From Noviherbaspirillum massiliense JC206 (GTDB lineage Bacteria > Pseudomonadota > Gammaproteobacteria > Burkholderiales > Burkholderiaceae_D), in assembly GCF_000312045.1 (NCBI RefSeq), contig NZ_HE978634.1, positions 2,559,875 to 2,623,874 of the forward strand: a DNA stretch of 64,000 nt, given 5' to 3'. Made by a program: the position numbers and the translations under genes. The notes under the pieces are model-generated. The model had not been told where the DNA came from and ran no database searches. It worked only from the letters and a program-made list of their open reading frames with translations. Positions 57,802-64,000 of the stretch are shown one piece after another. Numbering within the stretch: position 1 is the stretch's first letter; each line of letters starts with the position of its first letter.

Positions 57802-58767
57802 CTACTTGAGCCAGCCGCGCCGGCGGAAATACCAAAATGGCGCGATCGCGCTGCCCAGCATGAGCGCTAATGCGAAGGGGTAACCCAGGTCCCACTGCAA
57901 CTCCGGAAGGATCCTGAAGTTCATCCCATAGATGCTGGCAATCAGGGTCGGCGGCAGGAAAGCGACGCTGGCGACCGAGAAAATCTTGATGATCTTGTTC
58001 TGGTTGATGTTGATGAAACCAACCGTCGCGTCCATCAGGAAGTTGATTTTGTCGAACAGGAATGCGGTGTGCCCATCCAGGGATTCGATATCGCGCAAGA
58101 TTTGCCGGGCTTCCTCGAACTGATCTGAATTCAGCAGGCGCCCACGCATCAGGAAGCTCACCGCGCGGCGCGTATCCATCATGTTGCGGCGGATGCGACC
58201 GTTCAAGTCTTCTTCCTGAGCGATCGCATTCAAGGCCTGTGCCGCATCCTGGTCTGTCAGTTCCTTCTGCAGTACGCTGCGACTGACGTCTTCGAGGCTT
58301 TGATAAATGCCCTCCAGTGCATCTGCAGAATATTCGGCATCGGTGGCGTACAGGTCGAGCAGCACATCCTTGTAATCCTCAATGGACCCGGGACGGGAAC
58401 GTGCACGCATGCGCACCAGACGGAAGATGGGCAGATCATGCGCGTGCACCGAAAACAGCATGTTCCGGGCAAGGATGAAGGCAACGGTGACTGTGCGAGA
58501 TGGCCCATCTGCTTCGTCCAGCAGGAAATCGGTGCGCAAGTGCAAATCGCCGTTTTCAGCTTCGTAATAACGGGCCGACGCTTCAATGTCCTTTACCTCA
58601 TCCTCCCCCGGCAAGGTCACGCCATAAATGCTCTTCACCCATGCGCGCTCGTCATCGTTCGGATCAGTCAGATCCACCCATATCGGCGCAAGCTTTTCGA
58701 GGTCGTTTCGGCTTTCTATATTGACTTGATTCAGACGTCCGTTTTGCAAGACGAAAACATTAATCAT
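57802..58767 (-). CDS. corA: CorA-family magnesium/cobalt transporter
   Basis: A 321-residue channel protein. The long N-terminal cytosolic domain ends in two C-terminal membrane helices (IFSVASVAFLPPTLIASIYGMN and FALALMLGSAIAPFWYF). The selectivity loop YGMNFRILPE holds the GMN motif. The ATG at 58767 is chosen, as the family fold starts with INVFVLQNG. Convergent with hemL. Confidence 0.93.
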   Translation of the reverse strand: MINVFVLQNGRLNQVNIESRNDLEKLAPIWVDLTDPNDDERAWVKSIYGVTLPGEDEVKDIEASARYYEAENGDLHLRTDFLLDEADGPSRTVTVAFILARNMLFSVHAHDLPIFRLVRMRARSRPGSIEDYKDVLLDLYATDAEYSADALEGIYQSLEDVSRSVLQKELTDQDAAQALNAIAQEEDLNGRIRRNMMDTRRAVSFLMRGRLLNSDQFEEARQILRDIESLDGHTAFLFDKINFLMDATVGFININQNKIIKIFSVASVAFLPPTLIASIYGMNFRILPELQWDLGYPFALALMLGSAIAPFWYFRRRGWLK

Positions 58768-59209
58768 GTGTTCTCCCGGCCCTGCGCCTTCCGTCAAGCA
58801 CAGGACATCCTGCAGTCTCATACTGCAAGTTAAATCAATCTTTCAAGGGAACGCGACCATGAACATGGTCAGAACGCGCCCACCCACCAGTATGGCGAGA
58901 GGCGCCTTGCAAGGACGTGCCGAGAAGCGCTATCTCGCCAGAATGCCATCTTTCGACGGCGTATCAGTTGTAAAGGGACTCCCCAACTCCGGGTCTCCAC
59001 GAACGAAAACAGCGCAAGTGTACTGACATCAATCAGGGCAGGCAAGCGCAGGGCGACAATCATCGTTGCCATTCGAATGTCTTGCTTTATGTTTGCTCAA
59101 TCAGGCAAGCTTTCCGCGGCATTCGACGCGTGGCAGTCTGCACCTTATTGCCATTAATGCAATGGCCGGCAAGCCAAAGTCGCGCTGCAACCTGTAGAGC
59201 AGGCGCTCT
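58768..59209. other. Intergenic stretch, 442 bases, between mtgA and corA
   Basis: No convincing gene in any frame. It should carry the end of the rnb-tonB-aroE-mtgA transcript and the corA promoter. No strong hairpin with a T-run was found after mtgA. Nothing resembling a riboswitch could be assigned by eye, although a magnesium-related leader is conceivable for corA. Confidence 0.45.
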
Positions 59210-59905
59210 TCAGGGCAGCTCCGCGCCGCTCATGCGCCGCAGGATCAAATCAGTACGCCGTGACAGGTAGGCGGAACCGCGATGCTTGTCATAAAAGCGC
59301 GGTCTGGGCAGCATGACCGCCAGGCGGGCCGCCTGGACCGAATTCAGATTGGCCGCGGAAATGCCGAAGTAATGCTGGGCTGCGGCTTCGGCGCCGAACA
59401 CGCCGTTCCCCCACTCCACGACATTGAGATAGATTTCGAAGATCCGCTCCTTGTCCATCCAGTACTCGAGCATGTAGGTGATGACCACCTCCTGCGCCTT
59501 GCGCACGTAGCTGCGCTCGCCGGACAGGAACAGATTTTTGGCCAGCTGCTGCGTGATAGTGGAACCGCCGGCGACCACCTTGCCCTTCTTTGCATTCTTT
59601 TCATACGCCTTTTGCAGCGCTTCCCAGTCGACGCCTTCATGCTCGGAAAAATTCGCGTCTTCCGATGCAATGATTGCGCGCTTGAGATTTTTCGATATCC
59701 GGTTGTAGGGAATCCACTTATGCTTGAGCTGAGCCTTGGGATTCCTTTCGCGCAGCACATCCAACTGGTGGCGCATGAAACTTGTGGAAGTCGGATTGTG
59801 GTCGACCCACCACCAGATCTGCACGAAGAAATACAGCTGAATCGCCAGCACGACGGCAATCGGCGCGAGAATCAGCCACAGGATCAGCTTGCGCAGCAAC
59901 TTCAT
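59210..59905 (-). CDS. mtgA: Monofunctional biosynthetic peptidoglycan transglycosylase
   Basis: A 231-residue GT51 enzyme polymerising lipid II glycan chains on the outer face of the inner membrane. One N-terminal anchor helix ([20 protein letters not shown]) is followed by the catalytic region [14 protein letters not shown] with the active Glu. [16 protein letters not shown] and [21 protein letters not shown] complete the fold. It follows aroE by 5 bases in the same operon. Confidence 0.95.
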   Translation of the reverse strand: MKLLRKLILWLILAPIAVVLAIQLYFFVQIWWWVDHNPTSTSFMRHQLDVLRERNPKAQLKHKWIPYNRISKNLKRAIIASEDANFSEHEGVDWEALQKAYEKNAKKGKVVAGGSTITQQLAKNLFLSGERSYVRKAQEVVITYMLEYWMDKERIFEIYLNVVEWGNGVFGAEAAAQHYFGISAANLNSVQAARLAVMLPRPRFYDKHRGSAYLSRRTDLILRRMSGAELP

Positions 59906-59910
59906 GATCG

Positions 59911-60723
59911 TTACAACTGACTGCGCAATTTTTCAAAGACGGGAGCAGTCGCCGGGCGCACGTCGCGCCAGACGTGAAAGGCTTCCGCCGCCTGCTCGAC
60001 CAGCATGCCCAGGCCGTCACGCACAATGGCGCCATGTTGTGCGGCAAAGCGCATGAATGCCGTCGGTCCCTTCCCATACATCATGTCGTAGGCCAGCGCC
60101 TTTACAGAAAATACGCCAGGCGCAACGGGAGGAACCTCATCAGCAAGGCTGGACGAGGTGGCATTGATGACGATATCGAACGTGCCGCGCAAGGAGGCAA
60201 AATCGCATGATCGAAGATTGCCAGTGCCGGCAAACTGCTGCACAAGCACTTCGGCCTTGGCCGGCGTACGATTGGCAACCACCAGCTCATCCGGCTGCTC
60301 CTGCAGCAAGGGCAGAATCGCGCCGCGTGCCGCGCCACCGGCGCCGAGCAGAAGCACGCGCCTGCCCTTGATCGCCACTTCGGCATTGTACGTAATGTCA
60401 GTCACGAGACCGACGCCGTCGGTGTTGTCACCGAGGATGGCGGAACCGTCGAATTTGAGTGTGTTGACTGCGCCGGCAGCCCGCGCCCGCTCGGTTAGTT
60501 CGGTCACCAATGCAAAGGCTTCGAGCTTGAAAGGCACGGTGACATTCGCGCCCTTGCCGCCTTGCGCAATGAAGTCCCGGACGGTGGCGGCAAAGCCATC
60601 CAGCGGTGCCAGCATGCGCCCGTACGACATGGCTTGACGAGTCTGGGCGGCAAAGCACGCATGGATTTCCGGTGATTTGCTATGCGCGATCGGGTTACCG
60701 ATCACCACGTAACGGTCAAGCAT
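59911..60723 (-). CDS. aroE: Shikimate dehydrogenase
   Basis: A 270-residue NADP enzyme reducing 3-dehydroshikimate. Substrate motifs are [12 protein letters not shown] and [12 protein letters not shown] with the catalytic Lys. Asp is in DNTDGVGL, and [10 protein letters not shown] begins the NADP domain. The ATG at 60723 is chosen, 6 bases before the tonB-like stop. Standard length. Confidence 0.95.
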   Translation of the reverse strand: MLDRYVVIGNPIAHSKSPEIHACFAAQTRQAMSYGRMLAPLDGFAATVRDFIAQGGKGANVTVPFKLEAFALVTELTERARAAGAVNTLKFDGSAILGDNTDGVGLVTDITYNAEVAIKGRRVLLLGAGGAARGAILPLLQEQPDELVVANRTPAKAEVLVQQFAGTGNLRSCDFASLRGTFDIVINATSSSLADEVPPVAPGVFSVKALAYDMMYGKGPTAFMRFAAQHGAIVRDGLGMLVEQAAEAFHVWRDVRPATAPVFEKLRSQL

Positions 60724-60728
60724 TTCAG

Positions 60729-61622
60729 TCAATTCTGGTTTCCGCGCAGCTCGGCTTGCAAGCCTTCTTCTCGGGTGAACTTGAAGCGGGTGATGACTTC
60801 CCACACGTCATCCTTGCCCCTGGTGCGCATGTTTTCGGGGAAACGTCCGAAGGGTGCTGCCCGTCGCACGATGCGCAGGGCGGCCTCATCCAGCGCAGGG
60901 TTGCCCGACTTCCGCTCGACCCGCGCACCGCCTTCCTTTTCGTAGATTGAGCCGTCCTGATAGATTGGAATGTATACCACCAGCTCGCCATACAGTTTCT
61001 TGCCATCCTTCTGCGGGAAGTTCAGCGTACCGATATTCTCGATCCGGGTTTGCAGGTTCTTGTAGTACATCGCGTACTCGACTTGCTGCGTGCTGGGCGT
61101 GATCTGCGTCTTCTTGGGGCGCTTGTTGTAGTCCTCGATGTTCTTTGAAATTTCCGCTATCCGACGTGCAATTGCCTTGTCATGCTCGTTGAGGTCGGCG
61201 CCGTCCGGATTCGGCATTGCATCCTTGGGATTATTGGCATCTGCCTTGACCGAAGTGGCAAAAGGCGTCTTCTTGACCATCTGCGCCAGCATCCGCTGCT
61301 TCTTTTCCAGCTCCTCGACGCGACGCCTGGTCTCCTTAAGGCTGGTGCCATCTTCACTCTTGCGCATGTCCGGCAAAGGCGACTTGGCACGCCCGGCATC
61401 GGCGTCGCCGCCGCCATCCAGGTTGGCCTGCGCCAAAGCGTCAGCCTTAAGCGGCTTCTTGTCATGCTTCGCATTGACGAGAATGACTTCCAGTCCGGGA
61501 TCAGCCGGTTTCAAATGAAAGGCATCGGGGGCAACGAAGCGCACAGCCAGCAATGCGCCATGGACCAGCAAGGAAAGTGCAACCGCGATGGTCAGGGTAG
61601 GATTTTGAGCAAGCAGCTTCAC
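60729..61622 (-). CDS. TonB-family energy transducer
   Basis: A 297-residue protein with one N-terminal membrane anchor ([19 protein letters not shown]), a charged helical middle (residues about 90-120, [20 protein letters not shown]) and a C-terminal TonB domain ([16 protein letters not shown], then [21 protein letters not shown]). The middle lacks the long Pro-rich spacer of classical TonB. It starts with GTG. No exbB or exbD lies beside it, which is usual for this rnb-tonB-aroE neighbourhood in Burkholderiales but leaves its partner unknown. Confidence 0.87.
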   Translation of the reverse strand: MKLLAQNPTLTIAVALSLLVHGALLAVRFVAPDAFHLKPADPGLEVILVNAKHDKKPLKADALAQANLDGGGDADAGRAKSPLPDMRKSEDGTSLKETRRRVEELEKKQRMLAQMVKKTPFATSVKADANNPKDAMPNPDGADLNEHDKAIARRIAEISKNIEDYNKRPKKTQITPSTQQVEYAMYYKNLQTRIENIGTLNFPQKDGKKLYGELVVYIPIYQDGSIYEKEGGARVERKSGNPALDEAALRIVRRAAPFGRFPENMRTRGKDDVWEVITRFKFTREEGLQAELRGNQN

Positions 61623-61706
61623 GCGTAGAGTGGCAGGCGAATGCAGAAGTCTTGAATTTTACGATAAAGGTCGCCGGTTTTAAGAGAACTGTTCCATTCC
61701 GTCACA

Positions 61707-63692
61707 TTACTCTTGTACCGATTCCGCATCGATTTCGGTTTCGTTCGTAGCAATTTCGCCATCGATGACAGCCACAGCTTCCTCTTCCGCCGCCGCTGTC
61801 GTCATTTCCAGCAAGCGTGCCTCGACCGCCAGATCGACTTCATCCCAGCGGATCAGCTCCAGCCTGACCTGAGTGCCGCGCGCTGCCGCCGGCATGCCCG
61901 GCAACCTGATCACCAAAGGAATATCTGTCAGGCGCAGCAACTCCTCCTTCAATACCACGGCTTCGACATGCCGCGCATTTTCCTGTGCCAGCCAGCGCAA
62001 ACACCAGTAGCGCTCCATGTTCGACTGGAAATCGGCATAAGCGGCATAGGCGGCATCAAACGCGGAGACTATCGCGAACAGGTCCGCATCCTTCGGCTTG
62101 AACGGCGCTGCCAGAGGTGCAGTCACGCCATGCTCGACGCAAGCGAGGATCTGCCACTGGTTTACCAGGTCGGGATAGCGACGCAGGGGCGACGTGCTCC
62201 AGGCGTACTGGTCAACTCCTAAACCTTGGTGGGGTGCTGCATGCGTCAGCATGCGCACCTGCATCTTTGCCGCCCAGCCGCCGCCCCCTCCCCCCTGGCT
62301 GCGATAAATTCCCGGCACGCCATGGTCGTGCAAGAGCTTGCCCCAGGTGCTGTTGGCGAAAATCATCAACTCCGCCACGATCTTGTCGAGAGGCGCACCA
62401 CGCTTGCGACGCGTGATGGTCACCACGTCGTCTTCGACATAAAAATTGAAGTCCACCCGATTGGTCTGTTCCGGCCTCAGGCCAAAGCCCTCGCGTTTGA
62501 CCATGCGCGCCTTCTCCAACACTTGCGCCCATTTCCACAACAGGGCGATGTCGTCCTTGTGTGCATAATCACCGGTGCCTGCGTTCAGACTTTCTGCGGT
62601 AATGAGGTCATCCAGATCGTTGTGGCGCAGGTTGACTGCAATCGGCACGGCCTCCGCCCTGGTCTCGGTCGAAATCACCGACCAGTCGCTGGGGTCCAGG
62701 TTCGCATACAGCGATACCGCGGGACATGTCCTGCCTTCCGCCAGCGTGAAGGCATCCACCAGTGCATCGGGCAACATGGTGATCTTGTCACCCGGCATAT
62801 AGACTGTGGACAAGCGCTGGCGCGCGATAGCATCAATAGCGTCGCCGTGCCGGATGCCGAGCGCCGGCGCCGCGATGTGGATGCCGACGCGGATGGTGCC
62901 GTCGGCTTGCTTCACGACGGAAAAGGCATCATCGATTTCCGTGGTAGTCACGTCGTCGATGGAGAATGCCTGAACATCCGCAACGGGCAGCGTTGAAATG
63001 ACGGGAACATCCACGGCGGGAAAGCCGGTGCCTTTCGGGAAGTGCTCGAACAGGAATTTCGACAGATGCAATTCCTTGGCCGACGCAATCCCGCCTACCG
63101 ACAGCATCAGACGTTGCGGCGAAGTTTGCAGCTCGTTGCACGCGGCATCGAATGCCTTGTATTCGATGCTGTTCTTGTCGGGCTTGAACAGCAGCTGCAA
63201 GGCCAGCGGCTGCATCGTTGCCGGCAGGCGCCCTGCCTTCAATTCGTCCACATACTGCGCCTGGATCAGTGCCTGCTGCTTTTTCTTTTCAATGCCGGCG
63301 AGCGCGGCCTTCAAGGACGCCTCGGGAGCTGCCTTGTAGCGGCCCTTGCCCTTCCTGTAAAAATAGATCGGTGCGCTGTGCAGCTTCAATAACAGTCCTG
63401 CCGCCTCATGCGGCCTGGGCTCATGACCGAAATATTCGGCGCCCAATTCGGCATAGCCGAACTCTTCCAGGCCTGCGACTTCCCAGAGGAAGTCGAGATC
63501 GATCTCGTCAGAAACCGACTGCGCCTGCGTCATCAACTCCGCCGGCGCCGGCGCTGCGAATTGCAGCAGCACATCCTTCGCCCTTACCTTTACCCGTTTT
63601 CCGGTTTGCGTCTCGACCTGATAGGCTTCGCCCTGCTGCGACAGGATAGCGCCGGCCTTGAAGTCGCCGGATTCTTCGAAGAATAAATTCAT
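61707..63692 (-). CDS. RNase II/R-family exoribonuclease (RNB domain)
   Basis: A 661-residue 3'-5' exoribonuclease-like protein. The RNB catalytic cluster is AFSIDDVTTTEIDDAFSVV with the metal-binding Asp residues, followed by GIHIAAPALGIRHGDAID and YMPGDKITMLP. The later segment PLRRYPDLVNQWQ is the conserved RNA-channel motif. It is shorter than RNase R, and no basic C-terminal tail or clear S1 domain is seen, so it fits the RNase II-like group often labelled only 'RNB domain'. It is the first gene of the rnb-tonB-aroE-mtgA run. Confidence 0.9.
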   Translation of the reverse strand: MNLFFEESGDFKAGAILSQQGEAYQVETQTGKRVKVRAKDVLLQFAAPAPAELMTQAQSVSDEIDLDFLWEVAGLEEFGYAELGAEYFGHEPRPHEAAGLLLKLHSAPIYFYRKGKGRYKAAPEASLKAALAGIEKKKQQALIQAQYVDELKAGRLPATMQPLALQLLFKPDKNSIEYKAFDAACNELQTSPQRLMLSVGGIASAKELHLSKFLFEHFPKGTGFPAVDVPVISTLPVADVQAFSIDDVTTTEIDDAFSVVKQADGTIRVGIHIAAPALGIRHGDAIDAIARQRLSTVYMPGDKITMLPDALVDAFTLAEGRTCPAVSLYANLDPSDWSVISTETRAEAVPIAVNLRHNDLDDLITAESLNAGTGDYAHKDDIALLWKWAQVLEKARMVKREGFGLRPEQTNRVDFNFYVEDDVVTITRRKRGAPLDKIVAELMIFANSTWGKLLHDHGVPGIYRSQGGGGGGWAAKMQVRMLTHAAPHQGLGVDQYAWSTSPLRRYPDLVNQWQILACVEHGVTAPLAAPFKPKDADLFAIVSAFDAAYAAYADFQSNMERYWCLRWLAQENARHVEAVVLKEELLRLTDIPLVIRLPGMPAAARGTQVRLELIRWDEVDLAVEARLLEMTTAAAEEEAVAVIDGEIATNETEIDAESVQE

Positions 63693-63853
63693 TGCGTGTT
63701 TTGCTGACTAGTGGATCGAACAGAACCGATCGTTTGTTTGCTGGGACCTGATTGTTGCCGCGTACCGGTAGCCGTCCTCATGCCAGGTCGACATCCCGAG
63801 ATGCAGACCAGGCTTTCCGGGAGTAAAATCTACTGCCGCGAGGAGGATGATTG

Positions 63854-64000
63854 CTATGCTTCTTCCGGGTAGCCGCAGAAAGCCAGGACTTGTCCGGCAT
63901 ATCGGGCGAAATCGGACAAGCCATGATCGCCGCCTTCGATCACATATTGCCGGGCGCCGGGATAGTGCGCAACCATTTCCCTCCAGTCGAGCACCTCGTC
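63854..64000 (-). CDS. YqiA/UPF0227-like esterase, C-terminal end (cut by window edge)
   Basis: The last 48 codons of a leftward gene. The fragment reads DWREMVAHYPGARQYVIEGG, then DHGLSDFARYAGQVLAFCG, with the catalytic-His region of small alpha/beta-hydrolases of the YqiA family. The stop is at 63854-63856. The beginning lies outside the window, so length and start cannot be judged. Confidence 0.7.
   Translation of the reverse strand, partial: DEVLDWREMVAHYPGARQYVIEGGDHGLSDFARYAGQVLAFCGYPEEA

Overview
The window looks like a chromosomal piece of a betaproteobacterium, most likely Burkholderiales and probably Oxalobacteraceae (Herbaspirillum/Herminiimonas-like). The grounds are the right-hand gene order (pilGHIJ-chpA, rubredoxin-thiD-hemL, algH-ruvX-pyrR-pyrB-pyrC', aroE-mtgA) and its GC-rich codon use. 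The genus is an inference. No tRNA, rRNA, CRISPR array or insertion sequence was recognised.

Region 1 (0.2-17.8 kb) is a surface-polysaccharide locus resembling the Pseudomonas O6/Rhizobium logic. It holds a membrane-anchored UDP-GlcNAc 4,6-dehydratase (WbpM type), a WbpV/WreQ-like reductase and a PglC-type initiating sugar-phosphate transferase. It also has UDP-GlcNAc 4-epimerase (WbpP), the NAD-dependent nucleotide-sugar dehydrogenase WbpO/TviB, a WbpS-like amidotransferase, several GT4 and GT2 glycosyltransferases, an FkbM methyltransferase, a MurJ-like flippase and a WecA/WbpL-like polytopic initiating transferase. The predicted sugars are QuiNAc and GalNAcA or its amide.

Region 2 (17.9-22.3 kb) is AT-rich and carries parts of a polyprenyl-phosphate-pentose pathway like mycobacterial decaprenyl-phosphoryl-arabinose synthesis: a UbiA-type phosphoribosyl transferase, a divergent PAP2 phosphatase, a DprE2-like reductase destroyed by several mutations, and an AftB-like GT-C membrane glycosyltransferase. 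DprE1 is not seen.

Region 3 (22.4-36.8 kb) is a second glycan module read leftward: rfbBDAC (dTDP-L-rhamnose), the Wzm/Wzt ABC exporter with a carbohydrate-binding Wzt tail, methyltransferases including a methyltransferase-GT4 fusion, three further glycosyltransferases and an epimerase. A manC-gmd pair (37.1-39.7 kb) ending in a strong terminator supplies GDP-mannose and its 4-keto-6-deoxy derivative.

Region 4 (39.8-64 kb) is core genome: apaH; the algH-ruvX-pyrR-pyrB-pyrC'-plsC operon, in which PyrC' has lost its zinc-binding histidines; the twitching-motility chemosensory operon pilGHIJ-chpA, in which chpA is split by a frameshift at an A9 run next to a hairpin; rubredoxin, thiD, hemL, corA; and rnb-tonB-aroE-mtgA. 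The right edge cuts a YqiA-like esterase gene.

The most notable points are the chpA frame break, the multiply broken DprE2-like gene beside intact pathway partners, two independent initiation and export systems in one locus, and the catalytically dead dihydroorotase homologue.
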